The notes under the pieces: generated by a model
The model's database searches: none
What the model was told of the DNA's origin: nothing
What the model saw: the letters and a program-made list of their open reading frames with translations, nothing else
Source: Rhizobium sullae
Lineage (GTDB): Bacteria > Pseudomonadota > Alphaproteobacteria > Rhizobiales > Rhizobiaceae
Assembly (NCBI RefSeq): GCF_900169785.1
Contig: NZ_FWER01000028.1
Span: forward strand, 155 to 62,598
Direction: 5' to 3'
Length of the DNA stretch: 62,444 nt
Program-made: the position numbers and the translations under genes
Part shown: positions 1 to 8,365 of the stretch, piece after piece
How positions within the stretch are numbered: the stretch's first letter is position 1
Layout of the letters: each line of letters starts with the position of its first letter

Positions 1-1
1 T

Positions 2-373
2 ATCCAGTCGGTCCAGCTTTGCTTTCATTCGGACCTGAACGGCTACCGCTTGCCCGGCGCGCTCGAGGTGAGCCTTTACAGAGTGGCGCAGGAGGCCTTG
101 GCAAATGCCGTAAAACACTCCGGCTGCAGCCGGATTGACCTGCGGCTTACGTTGGACGAGCCGCAGTTTGTTACCCTCTCCGTCGCGGATAACGGCTGCG
201 GCATCGCTGACGCTCTCGTCGTCAAGCAAGATGGAAGGGGCGTCGGTATGTCGGCCATGCGCGAACGAATGGCACTGATCGGCGGCTCCATATCAATCCG
301 ATCGGGTCCCGGCCAAGGAACGGTTGCCGTCGCTCGAGCGCCTATTTCCGGTCCCGCAAAGGAACTCGCTTGA
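2..373 (+). CDS. Sensor histidine kinase, NarL/DegS type, C-terminal part
   Basis: Only the end of this gene lies in the window; the frame is open to the left edge. About 123 residues remain and they cover the ATP-binding domain: an N-box (ALANAVKHS), a G1 box (DNGCGI) and a G2-like box (GRGVGMSAMRERM). This arrangement is typical of HisKA_3-type kinases that partner with LuxR-type response regulators. Such a regulator follows directly, and its TTG start overlaps this stop codon, so the two are translationally coupled. The kinase presumably phosphorylates that regulator. The sensory part and signal cannot be judged from what is present. Confidence 0.85.
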   Translation: MQSVQLCFHSDLNGYRLPGALEVSLYRVAQEALANAVKHSGCSRIDLRLTLDEPQFVTLSVADNGCGIADALVVKQDGRGVGMSAMRERMALIGGSISIRSGPGQGTVAVARAPISGPAKELA

Positions 374-1023
374 AACGCTACCGAATATTGATTGCAGACG
401 ATCATGAGCTAGCTCGGTCGGGTCTTGTCGCCGTGCTTGCAAGCGCTCCCGACCTGGAGATCGTTGGCGAGGCGCCAGACGGCATGAGCGCGGTAACTCT
501 CAGCGAGAGTCTCCGACCGGATATTGCCCTGCTCGACATACGGATGGGCAGCATGGATGGCCTCGAGGCCGCAGCGGAGATTGGAGTCCGATCGCCCGAA
601 ACCCGCATCATCATGCTGACCATGCATGACAGCGTGGACTATCTTGAAGCCGCCATCAAGGCTGGGGCCAGCGGCTATGCATTGAAGGACATACGGCGCG
701 ACGAGTTGCTGCAGGTGATTGCCAATGTCGCGGCGGGGCAGTCTTTCTTCAACGTCGACCTGATGCGTCGCCTGCTTCGGCGTGTTTCTCCCGAAACACC
801 CGGTGAAACCACCATTGAGCGGCTGACCGTTCGCGAGCGTGAAATCCTAGTCCGGCTCACCACCGGCGAAACGAACAAGGAGATCGCCAAGTCGCTCGAC
901 ATTTCACCCGGCACCGTTAAGGTGCACGTCGAACGCATCCTCTACAAATTACGGGTGGCCGATCGAACGCAGGCGGCGGTCATGGCGGTAAGGGCCGGCC
1001 TTGTGGATCGGGACCGCCTATGA
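370..1023 (+). CDS. Response regulator, NarL/FixJ (LuxR HTH) family
   Basis: This is a 217-residue two-domain regulator. The receiver domain (about residues 1-120) has the acidic pair near the start (ADDHE), the phospho-acceptor Asp56 (LLDIRMG) and the conserved Lys (LKD) near residue 106. The C-terminal LuxR-type helix-turn-helix (about 148-210) is seen as LTVREREILVRL, NKEIAKSL and GTVKVHV. The start is TTG, overlapping the upstream kinase stop by four bases, and the stop overlaps the ATG of the hybrid kinase that follows. It is thus the second gene of a tightly coupled four-gene signalling operon. Its targets are not visible here. Confidence 0.9.
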   Translation: MKRYRILIADDHELARSGLVAVLASAPDLEIVGEAPDGMSAVTLSESLRPDIALLDIRMGSMDGLEAAAEIGVRSPETRIIMLTMHDSVDYLEAAIKAGASGYALKDIRRDELLQVIANVAAGQSFFNVDLMRRLLRRVSPETPGETTIERLTVREREILVRLTTGETNKEIAKSLDISPGTVKVHVERILYKLRVADRTQAAVMAVRAGLVDRDRL

Positions 1024-3365
1024 TCGCTTCACGCTTTTCCGCCTCCATCTCCAAGCGGTTTCTGGACCAGCCGCTTGCCTACAAAGGTCTTATCGTCATT
1101 GCCGTGCCGCTGATCTGCTTCCTGATCGCGCTGGCTTCGGTTTTCCTTGCCGACCGGGAAAGTCGCCGGGCGGAAAACTATGTGCGCGTTACTTTCGCCA
1201 TCCAGTCAGATATCCTGGAGCTGCACGCACTGCTTGCTGAGGCGGCCTCGGGGGTGCGCGGTTTCCTTCTGACCGGCAACGAGGCGTTCTTGGCGCCCTT
1301 CAACAAGGCAAGCGTAGAACTGCCAACGGTGCTTTCCAGCATGCGTCCTTTGATCAGGGACAGCGAACAGCGTGCACGGCTCGACGAGATGGAACCGCTG
1401 GTGCGCCAGAAACTGGCAGGCCTCAGCGCCTTGCGTGACGGCAGCGGACGACCGGAAAAACCGGCCCTGGACGACATTCGCAAAACCCTCCTCGACAACA
1501 AGGTCTTGCTGGACACGCTTCGGACAAAGATCAACGAGATGCGCGAACGGGAAGATTTTCTTTTGGCCGCGCGCACCGGTGAAGCAGACGCCATCCGTGA
1601 CCGCTCCAAATGGATCACTTTGGTTGGCGCCTTGTTCGGTCTGCTCGGGGGCGTCAGCGCAATTATGCTGATGTCGAACGGCATTGTTCGGCGCGTGGGC
1701 GCACTGCAGAAGGAGGCGCACAAGCTGGCCAGCGGACAGGATCTCCAATCGATTCCGGCAGGACGCGATGAGCTTGGCTCGCTTGCAACGGCCCTTCAGG
1801 AGGCAAGCCGCTTGCTCAAGGCGCGCGAAGAAGCTTTGCGCGAAAGCGAGGAACGGTTCCGCCTACTGGTCGACGGCGTGCATGACTACGGCATTTTCGG
1901 CTTGGACGAAACGGGCCGTGTAGTCAGCTGGAACGTCGGCGCTGAGCGGATTACGGGTTATAGGGCAGACGAGGTCATAGGCGGGCATTTTTCCAGATTT
2001 TATCCGGAGGATACACGCCAAACACATCCGGCGCAGGAACTGGCACAGGCGCTCGCCTTCGGCCGGGTCGAGAACGAGGGGTGGCGCATTCGCAAGGATG
2101 GAGAGCGCTTCTGGGCCAATGTCGTCGTCACAGAGTTGAAGGACGAGCATGGCAATTCACGAGGCTTCTCCAAAATCACCCGGGACATGACCGATCGAAA
2201 GAAATCCGAGGAAACCCTGCAGGCGGCACGCCGGGAAGCTGAGCGGGCAAGCCAGGCCAAGAGCGAGTTTCTTTCGCGGATGAGCCACGAATTGCGTACG
2301 CCGCTCAACTCGATCCTCGGCTTCGGCCAGATCCTCGAAATGGACATGGAAGATCCGGACGCTCAGTTTTCTGTCAGGCAGATTCTGACAGCCGGCCGGC
2401 ACCTGTTGAGCCTGATCGACGAGATCCTCGACATGGCGAGGATCGAAGCCGGACGGATGGACCTGGTGCTCGACACTATCGATGCGGGGGAGGTCTTGCA
2501 GGAGGCCTTGGCGCTCGCCCGTCCTTTGGCAGAGGAACGAGCGATCGACTTGCGTCTCGACGATACGCCACTCGGGCAGACATTTGCGACCGCCGACCGC
2601 CGGCGGCTGTTACAAGTTCTTCTGAACCTCCTGTCGAATGCCATCAAGTTCAATCGCGCCAGCGGCGAGGTCAGGATCGTCGCGCGCGCAGTTGGCTCTG
2701 ATGTGTTAGTGGTGGATATCTGTGATACCGGATCCGGCATTTCGGCTGAGGGCGTGGAACGGCTGTTCCGGCCATTCGAGCGGCTTGGAAAAGAACGCAG
2801 CACGACAGACGGCACGGGGCTGGGTCTTGCCCTGTCCAAACATCTCATGGAAGCGATGGGCGGACGATTGGATCTTACGGGAACGTCGGCGCAGGGAACG
2901 ATTTTTTCTCTCCATTTGCCAATCGCAACTGAGGAAAGGATGGCGGAAGAAATGGGCCTGACGCATGCGGTTGTGTCGGTACCGGGCGACATCATGATTG
3001 CCAATGTACTATGCATTGAGGACAATCCTCAGAGCCTTAATCTGATCGAGAATGTGCTGACGCGCCGTTTTGGCTGCCGTGTGATGCCGGCAATGCTTGG
3101 TGAGCTGGGCCTGGCCCTGGCTCTGCAGCACAAGCCGGGCCTCATCCTTCTCGACCTCGATCTTCCGGATATGCGCGGCCTTGATGTTCTTCAGCGGTTG
3201 CGAAGCGATCGAAGGACCCGCGCGATCCCGGTCGTGGTAATCAGTGCCGATGCCACGGTGGCGACCCGGCAGAAGGCGATGATGGCCGGGGCCACGAACT
3301 ATCTCACCAAGCCGCTTGACCTTCGCCTTTTTATAAAGTCCGTGGAAGCCATCGGATGCAATTGA
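1020..3365 (+). CDS. Hybrid sensor histidine kinase (CHASE3-HAMP-PAS-HisKA-HATPase-REC)
   Basis: This 781-residue membrane kinase starts at an ATG overlapping the preceding stop (ATGA). Domains in order: a first membrane helix at about residues 25-46; a CHASE3-like extracytoplasmic helical region to about 195 (GVRGFLLTGNEAFL is a typical CHASE3 signature); a second membrane helix and HAMP to about 260; a PAS domain at about 275-400; HisKA with the phospho-accepting His423 in SHELRTPLNS; the HATPase (NLLSNAIKFN, DTGSGI, GTGLGLAL); and a C-terminal receiver from about 665 with the phospho-Asp in LLDLDLPDM. Carrying both transmitter and receiver suggests a phosphorelay, perhaps through the lone receiver encoded next. 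The signal is unknown. Confidence 0.93.
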   Translation: MIASRFSASISKRFLDQPLAYKGLIVIAVPLICFLIALASVFLADRESRRAENYVRVTFAIQSDILELHALLAEAASGVRGFLLTGNEAFLAPFNKASVELPTVLSSMRPLIRDSEQRARLDEMEPLVRQKLAGLSALRDGSGRPEKPALDDIRKTLLDNKVLLDTLRTKINEMREREDFLLAARTGEADAIRDRSKWITLVGALFGLLGGVSAIMLMSNGIVRRVGALQKEAHKLASGQDLQSIPAGRDELGSLATALQEASRLLKAREEALRESEERFRLLVDGVHDYGIFGLDETGRVVSWNVGAERITGYRADEVIGGHFSRFYPEDTRQTHPAQELAQALAFGRVENEGWRIRKDGERFWANVVVTELKDEHGNSRGFSKITRDMTDRKKSEETLQAARREAERASQAKSEFLSRMSHELRTPLNSILGFGQILEMDMEDPDAQFSVRQILTAGRHLLSLIDEILDMARIEAGRMDLVLDTIDAGEVLQEALALARPLAEERAIDLRLDDTPLGQTFATADRRRLLQVLLNLLSNAIKFNRASGEVRIVARAVGSDVLVVDICDTGSGISAEGVERLFRPFERLGKERSTTDGTGLGLALSKHLMEAMGGRLDLTGTSAQGTIFSLHLPIATEERMAEEMGLTHAVVSVPGDIMIANVLCIEDNPQSLNLIENVLTRRFGCRVMPAMLGELGLALALQHKPGLILLDLDLPDMRGLDVLQRLRSDRRTRAIPVVVISADATVATRQKAMMAGATNYLTKPLDLRLFIKSVEAIGCN

Positions 3366-3820
3366 ACACGACTATCGAAATTCCCGCCGACGCAAAGGTC
3401 CTCATCATCGACGACGAGGCGGCCAATGTCGCCCTCATGACGCGCCTTCTGCAACGCGAGGGCTTTCAACGGCTGAGTTCTACATTCGACCCGCGCAGTG
3501 GGCTGGACATGTTCCGCGACATAAAGCCCGATATCGTGCTGCTAGATCTCATGATGCCGCACATTGACGGGTTTCAATTGCTGGAGGCGTTTTCCCGTCT
3601 TGTCGGTCCGCATAACTTTGTTCCCATCGTCGTGCTGACGGCGGACACGTCAATAACGACGCGACGCCGGGCATTGTCATTGGGAGCCAAGGATTTTCTC
3701 GTCAAGCCGCTGGACGCGGTCGAAACCGTGCTCCGTATCGTCAACTTGCTTGAGACCCGCTTTCTCTTTCTCGAGCTGCAACGACTGACAGGAGATATCG
3801 TTGACGGTGGTGTCCGATAG
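3356..3820 (+). CDS. Single-domain response regulator (receiver protein)
   Basis: This 154-residue protein is essentially one receiver domain. It has the acidic cluster IDDEA, the phospho-acceptor Asp64 (LLDLMMP), the switch Thr (VLTAD) and the Lys of VKPLD. No DNA-binding or enzymatic output domain follows; the last 25 residues are a helical tail. The ATG lies inside the end of the hybrid kinase gene (10-base overlap), so the two are co-translated. Such stand-alone receivers act as phosphate shuttles or bind partner proteins, and a role within the adjacent relay is the simplest inference. The operon probably ends here, because the next genes are on the other strand. Confidence 0.88.
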   Translation: MQLNTTIEIPADAKVLIIDDEAANVALMTRLLQREGFQRLSSTFDPRSGLDMFRDIKPDIVLLDLMMPHIDGFQLLEAFSRLVGPHNFVPIVVLTADTSITTRRRALSLGAKDFLVKPLDAVETVLRIVNLLETRFLFLELQRLTGDIVDGGVR

Positions 3821-3873
3821 TCGTGCCGGCTGAGGGCATATTGGCCGGTCGGGCGCAGCGGTTAATGACACGT

Positions 3874-4434
3874 TCAGCGTTCGAACCGCTCCAGCATCCT
3901 CCTCAGTTGTGCATTTTGCAGCTGAAGCTTGCGCGCCAGCTGGTCCCGCAGCAGCCTGATCTCTTCATCAAGGCGGATTGCATCGTCAGAAACGGCCGGA
4001 ACGGCTGGAGAGGGTGGCGGAACGGCTTCACCCCCTGCCGCTTTCTGGCCCCGGGTGCTGCGCTTTCGCGTTGCACCTTCGCCAGTCTGAGAGGGTTTTA
4101 ATGCGTCGTGTTCGGCCGTACCGGCCTCATCGGACAAGGCCGGATCAGCCACCTCCACGGGCCTGGCGCCTTCGGTATCTGCCGCGCCATGGATACCGCT
4201 TGCCGTTTCTTCGGAATGATCCGGGCCCGCTGACACCGCCTCCGATTGATCGTGAAGGGCGGGTTTTTCGTCGACCCGAGGATCGGCGGTGTTGAGCCCG
4301 TTGTCGGCAGCCGTTTCAGTCGGTTTGGCGATGGCCAATACGTCCGGCTTCACGTCATCGGTCGGGCCGTGTTCTCGGCGCTGCTGACGTCGCGGTGACA
4401 CAAGCCGGGCAAGAAGTTTCCATGGAGACGCCAT
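3874..4434 (-). CDS. SyrB-like hypothetical protein with C-terminal coiled coil
   Basis: This 186-residue protein has a basic N-terminus (PRRQQRRE), a long low-complexity middle rich in Ala, Glu, Asp and Pro, a short basic patch (RKRSTRGQK), and a C-terminal heptad-like helix of about 33 residues (LRDQLARKLQLQNAQLRRML). That tail aligns by eye with the tail of the next minus-strand gene (LRKLLAEKLRAENADLRKRL), which is a SyrB-type protein. The two are probably diverged relatives. No catalytic domain is visible. SyrB proteins are linked to regulation of symbiotic genes in rhizobia, but transferring that role here would be speculative. Confidence 0.6.
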   Translation of the reverse strand: MASPWKLLARLVSPRRQQRREHGPTDDVKPDVLAIAKPTETAADNGLNTADPRVDEKPALHDQSEAVSAGPDHSEETASGIHGAADTEGARPVEVADPALSDEAGTAEHDALKPSQTGEGATRKRSTRGQKAAGGEAVPPPSPAVPAVSDDAIRLDEEIRLLRDQLARKLQLQNAQLRRMLERFER

Positions 4435-4565
4435 TTTATTCGACCTCGTATTCTACCCCGCATGCAGGCTGCGAGCAAAAGCGTTGGCGGCGGGACTAGC
4501 CGCCGCCAAGATGTTCGTCTCGATAAGCATGAGAATGCGGCCGGCGCTTGACCGGCTGCTGCCAA

Positions 4566-5261
4566 TCAACCGAGGTTGAGCCGCTTTCGCAGATCGGCAT
4601 TTTCAGCACGGAGCTTCTCGGCCAGCAGCTTGCGCAGTCTTTGGTTTTCCTCTTCCAGCTGCAGAAGATCCGCAAACTCATCGACTGCCGCCACCGACGG
4701 TGCGGTCGCTGCCTGCACGGCCTTCGGAGCACGTTTGACGCTTGTCACACCCTCGTCAGACTTTGCCTTGCGTCCTCTCTTCGGCTTTCCAGCTGCGGCA
4801 TTCGAAGCCGCTGCCGGCTGCGCCGAAACTGCGGCTGAGGCCGTCTCAGGCGCCGCCTTCCTGGCGCGAGGTTTGCGCTCCTTCTTCGGTGCGGGCGCCG
4901 CTACGGCCGGCGTCTCGGCGTCAGTCATCGTATTGTTGTCGTCGGCCATTATGGTCTCCTGTAAGGCCGATGCATTTGTCTCCTGCTCAATCGGCGGTGT
5001 CAACAACGCCGCCGCCTGTTGTTCTCCGGCGAAAGACATTCCGGTGCTGCCAACCTGGGAAGTTTCCGGCAGGAATGGCATTGCCTCGTCCTGCAGATCC
5101 TGCGCAACGGACTTGAGATCCACGTCTCCCCAGATCGAGTTCGGATTGGAATTGAGTTTTCGCCGACCAGATCTATACTCGACGGCAAAGCTGCGCTGGA
5201 CTTTTTTCACTTTGAGAGGCCTTGGGTGTCTGCGGTGATGTTTCGGCGACGTTTTCAGCAT
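4566..5261 (-). CDS. SyrB family regulator-like protein, long form
   Basis: The 231-residue reading frame has two parts. The N-terminal part (about 1-104) is basic and contains SIWGDVDLKSVAQDL, which resembles a conserved segment in rhizobial SyrB-like proteins. The C-terminal 127 residues match short SyrB proteins: MADDNN start, Ala/Pro/Lys-rich linker with PKKERKPRARKAA, and a coiled-coil end (FADLLQLEEENQRLRKLL). A second start (ATG at 4949) sits at the junction, preceded by a good AGGAG at suitable spacing, so both a long and a short product may be made. SyrB of Sinorhizobium is described as a negative regulator affecting SyrM; function here is inferred only from family. Confidence 0.7.
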   Translation of the reverse strand: MLKTSPKHHRRHPRPLKVKKVQRSFAVEYRSGRRKLNSNPNSIWGDVDLKSVAQDLQDEAMPFLPETSQVGSTGMSFAGEQQAAALLTPPIEQETNASALQETIMADDNNTMTDAETPAVAAPAPKKERKPRARKAAPETASAAVSAQPAAASNAAAGKPKRGRKAKSDEGVTSVKRAPKAVQAATAPSVAAVDEFADLLQLEEENQRLRKLLAEKLRAENADLRKRLNLG

Positions 5262-5321
5262 CGCAACAAGCCCTGCAGATAACCACTATCGCCCCGGCGG
5301 TCCAGACCCCTGGCGTCACCC

Positions 5322-6105
5322 GGCCCTCTGCGACTGCCAGAAACAATCCTTGTCGATGGCGGCGTCGAGCAAGGGGATGAAGTCCCCGCCTTCTATGACC
5401 CGATGATTGCCAAGATCGTTGCGTATGGGCCGAACCGCGACGCCGCACTTTCGAAGCTCGCAGCCGCGTGTGCCGGCATCGAGGTCTGGCCGGTCACATC
5501 CAATGCCGGCCTGCTTGCCCGCATCGCCGTCGATCCGGATTTTTGCGCTGCTGAGTCCGATACCGGCTACCTCGACCGCCATGGCGATAGGCTTGTGGGG
5601 ACGGCGCCGAGCAAAGCCGCGATCGACACCGCGGCTACTGTGGTTTCGAGAAATACGGATGGCTTCCCTGGTCCGCGCTTGCCGAGTTCCGCATCGCCGG
5701 CCTGGATGATAATAGAGTGCGCGTCAGTATCGGCGATCACCTCCTTCGGGGGCAATCAGGTCCGAAGCTTGAGGCAAATGCCGTCACGATCGGTGAAACG
5801 ACGATGCTTTTCGACGCCGGCAATGCCTGGCCGATCAGCCTGCCCATCGCAAACGAAGTCGAGGCAAGTCAGAGTGCCAGCGATGGCGCGATCCTTTCGC
5901 CCATGCCCGGCCTCGTCATTTCGGTGGATGTCGCCGAAGGCAATCGTGTCGCCAAGGGGGACCGCCTGCTGACAGTCGAAGCGATGAAAATGGATCATTC
6001 GCTGCGTGCGCCCTTCGACGGCATCGTCGAAAAATTGCAGGTTTCCTCGGGGTCAGGGTCCCGGAAAACCAGCTGATCGTCAGCATTGTGAAGGAGCAGA
6101 ATTGA
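5322..6105 (+). pseudogene. Biotin-dependent acyl-CoA carboxylase alpha subunit, decayed 3' part
   Basis: Translation in one frame from about 5325 gives a biotin-carboxylase C-terminal segment (VDGGVEQGDE, FYDPMIAKIVAYGPNRDAAL). Coding then shifts to another frame that carries a biotin carrier domain with the biotinylation motif EAMKM (near 5980-5995) and the preceding SPMPGLVISVDV. Near 6050 a further frameshift hides the natural end (VPENQLIVSIVKEQN), whose TGA at 6103-6105 overlaps the ATG of the next gene. The ATP-grasp domain and most of the protein are missing. It once belonged to an acetyl/propionyl/methylcrotonyl-CoA carboxylase-like enzyme and cannot be functional as it stands. Confidence 0.85.
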
Positions 6106-6458
6106 TGGCCGGCCGTTATTTCGACGAGAGGACGGTCGGCGACCGCATAGCCCACGACATCCGCCGCACGGTCACCAAGGCCGACAAGCTGCTCTTCACG
6201 ACGCTCTCTCACAATCCGCAACCGCTGCATCTCGATGCCGACTATGCGGCCGGCGCCGAATTCGGCCGGATCATCGTAAACGGCACCTTCACCTTTGCGC
6301 TCACCGTCGGCCTTTCGGTCGGCGACATCACGCTCGGCGCGCTCGTCGCCGATCTCGGCTATGACACGGTGACGATGCCGAAGCCCGTCTTCATAGGTGA
6401 TACCCTGCATGGAAACTGAGGCGATGGAGCTGCGTCGCTCGAACTCCCCTCCCGATGC
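6105..6458 (+). pseudogene. MaoC-like dehydratase, frameshifted and truncated
   Basis: From the ATG at 6105 (preceded by AAGGAG) the first 104 residues match MaoC-like (R)-specific enoyl-CoA hydratases: TLSHNPQPLHLDADYA contains the hydratase motif, followed by VNGTFTFAL and GDTLH. The frame then stops at 6419, because about two bases are missing next to the GDTLH codons. The family sequence continues in another frame (METEAMELRRSNSPPDA) before breaking at about 6458 into a CitE fragment. The full-length family is about 150 residues, so roughly the last third is lost. It overlaps the stop of the carboxylase remnant, a relic of ancestral operon coupling. Confidence 0.8.
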
Positions 6459-6679
6459 CGCGGCGCGACGGCTTTTCCAGCGTGATGGCCATCCACCCAG
6501 CCAGGTCGAAGTGATCAATCACGCCTTCACGCCGGATTCATCCGAAATCGCCGGGGCGGAAAGTGGCCGCCGCCTTTGCCGCCAGACCCGACGCAGGCGT
6601 CATTCAGCTCGACGGACGCATGCTGGACCTGCCACATCTCAAGCTCGCGAGCCGCATCCCGGAGATATCAGGCCGATAG
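6459..6679 (+). pseudogene. CitE/HpcH-type CoA ester lyase, C-terminal remnant
   Basis: Two frames together give the end of a CitE-family lyase: DGFSSVMAIHP, then QVEVINHAFTPDSSEIAGA, then KVAAAFAARPDAGVIQLDGR and MLDLPHLKLASRI, ending at a TAG at 6677-6679. The order and wording match the C-terminal third of the family, where a HPxQ motif precedes a segment ending in DGxMLDxPHLK. The N-terminal TIM barrel is missing and single-base shifts break the frame at least twice. The carboxylase, MaoC and CitE remnants in this order suggest one deleted acyl-CoA catabolic operon. Confidence 0.75.
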
Positions 6680-6715
6680 GGCAAACCGCACCAACGAAGC
6701 GAGAGCCGTGCCAAC

Positions 6716-7012
6716 TCAATTGTAGGGGGAGTAGCATTGTCTGCGCGAGCCCCCGTAGGGCTGAAAACTATTATCATAGGCTGAATACGACCGATAACGG
6801 CGCGCGCACCAGTCATAATGTCTTCCGTCATATCGGATCGAATAGTCCTCAGCTGGCGGCGGAGGAGGCGGAGGAGGCGGAGGAGGCATGACAAACGGTG
6901 GCGGCCCTAGAGGACCTGGAATTGATGGAATGGGCGGCCCAACTTGCGCCATGGCAGCCGATTGCACTGCCAGCAGCAACGAGATCGCGGTGAACATCCG
7001 GAGATATTTCAT
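6716..7012 (-). CDS. Small exported BA14K-like protein with polyproline run
   Basis: This 98-residue protein begins with a signal peptide (MKYLRMFTAISLLLAVQSAAMA, cut about residue 22). A proline-rich segment with 11 consecutive prolines follows, then a C-terminal region with paired Cys and aromatic residues (WCARRYRSYSAYD, RRQCYSPY). The C-terminal pattern resembles the BA14K family of Brucella and rhizobial envelope proteins (CxxRYRSYDxxxxxY...C), described as immunoreactive or lectin-like. A good Shine-Dalgarno (GAGGAAG) lies just upstream of the ATG. It is probably periplasmic or surface exposed; no partner gene is obvious. Confidence 0.65.
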   Translation of the reverse strand: MKYLRMFTAISLLLAVQSAAMAQVGPPIPSIPGPLGPPPFVMPPPPPPPPPPPAEDYSIRYDGRHYDWCARRYRSYSAYDNSFQPYGGSRRQCYSPYN

Positions 7013-7093
7013 CAGTCTTCCTCATACCCACGCCGTTCAAAAGCGTGATCTGTTTCCTGAACTTCGTTACGCGCCACAGAGGCAGGCTTGCCA

Positions 7094-7450
7094 TCAACGG
7101 CTAAACTTCAGGTCCGGTTTTTCACCGTCCCATCCCTGAAGTCCGCCGGGAACCGACCGGAATCGAAGGCATCGTGTGCCCATCTTGCCGGATATGCACA
7201 TCGCGTCGTCCTTGACCGTCCAGGTGATGGAGAGCGTGAATGGCAACGGGCCGCGAATGCTTCCGGTGCCGTCTTTCTTCAGAGTGAATTTGAGAGTCTT
7301 GCCATCCGGCGCAAGTGCCGACCAGGGCGCTCCATCGGCAAGGATTTCGGCGGCCTTCTCAGACGGCAGGAACTGTTCCTGCGCTGAGGACGACGGACTC
7401 GCCGCAAGAACTGCGATGACCGCCCCCGCAAATCGTAGATATCTCTTCAT
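7094..7450 (-). CDS. Hypothetical exported protein (118 aa)
   Basis: The protein starts with a clear signal peptide (MKRYLRFAGAVIAVLAA, probable cleavage after SSSA at about residue 23). The mature part is about 95 residues with a central beta-rich stretch (LKFTLKKDGTGSIRG, LSITWTVKDDAMCISG) and two cysteines that could form a disulfide in the periplasm. AGGAC precedes the ATG at correct spacing. The family is not recognised, though the layout resembles small rhizobial periplasmic proteins of unknown function. It sits between two other exported products on the same strand, with no proof of an operon. Confidence 0.55.
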   Translation of the reverse strand: MKRYLRFAGAVIAVLAASPSSSAQEQFLPSEKAAEILADGAPWSALAPDGKTLKFTLKKDGTGSIRGPLPFTLSITWTVKDDAMCISGKMGTRCLRFRSVPGGLQGWDGEKPDLKFSR

Positions 7451-7525
7451 GTCGATGTCCTTTCATGATTGTTTGCTGAAGTACCGCAGTCGCCGGCGCT
7501 GCGGGTGATTGAGGACTGTCGGCAG

Positions 7526-8365
7526 CTATTGAGAGGCCGTCGCACCCTTGTCGCTCCAGCTTGGCGGCAAACCGAACTGACTGGCGACCGCCCCTTTGAT
7601 ACCGGGCGCAGCTCCAAATGCCTTGCAGGCATCGTATTTCGGCTCGCTGCCGAATGCCGCCTTGATCTTTTGCATCAACCGGGTGGACGACGTTCCCTTG
7701 AACGGGTCCTGACCCTTCACCAGCATGCGGCTGAAATCGGCGCCGAATGCTGATGAAAGGGAATAGGCATCCCCGACCGCGGATATCCGTGCCTTTGTCG
7801 TCACCATGTTCGCGCCGCGTGACCAGATCATCGCGGCCTGCTGAGAACCGTCCTGGCCGACCGCTTCGGCTTCTGCCGACAAACCGCCGAGACCGATCGG
7901 AATCCTCGGGATTGGAACGTGAGCCACAGAAGCGCCGAGCGTGGCGACAGTGGAGGTCGCGGCGATCGCCTGGTTCGTCGCGACGATGTCGGTGACCATC
8001 GCGTGGACAACGAGGTCCGCCGGCTGGTTTAGACCCATGACCTTGAACCGATTGCTGAGGCCCATACACAGCGCCCGGTCGACGGCGTTGGTCAGGAGTG
8101 CCAGGTCTTTGGCGTCGAAGGAGCCGCGAGCACTTTCCACCGTGGTGGGAACGATGCGCACTGTCTGCGCGGCGAGTACGACCGGCGAATTCACGCGCAA
8201 TTTCGCCTTGGTCAGAGAGCCGCCCGATGCCACCATTCCCGTGTAGGATCCAAGGGACGTCCCTTCCTGTAAGGGGACGTTTGCGCAGGAGGAGAGCGAA
8301 GCGAAGAGGACGGCGCAGATTGCCGCCTGCACGGGAATTTCCACTGCTTGAACGTTGAAGGTCAT
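7526..8365 (-). CDS. DUF3313-type lipoprotein
   Basis: This 279-residue protein has a signal sequence ending in a lipobox (FASLSSC, Cys at about residue 27), so it is likely an outer-membrane or periplasmic lipoprotein. The body fits DUF3313: LGSYTGMV, then LTNAVDRAL, LVVHAMVTDIVATN and a Gly-rich IPIGLGGLSAEAEA segment. Its upstream region is nearly a copy of the one upstream of the NodT-type efflux gene, including the fourfold repeat at 8411-8451. It is therefore probably controlled by the same response regulator and may be part of the envelope or efflux response. No strong Shine-Dalgarno is visible. Confidence 0.75.
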   Translation of the reverse strand: MTFNVQAVEIPVQAAICAVLFASLSSCANVPLQEGTSLGSYTGMVASGGSLTKAKLRVNSPVVLAAQTVRIVPTTVESARGSFDAKDLALLTNAVDRALCMGLSNRFKVMGLNQPADLVVHAMVTDIVATNQAIAATSTVATLGASVAHVPIPRIPIGLGGLSAEAEAVGQDGSQQAAMIWSRGANMVTTKARISAVGDAYSLSSAFGADFSRMLVKGQDPFKGTSSTRLMQKIKAAFGSEPKYDACKAFGAAPGIKGAVASQFGLPPSWSDKGATASQ

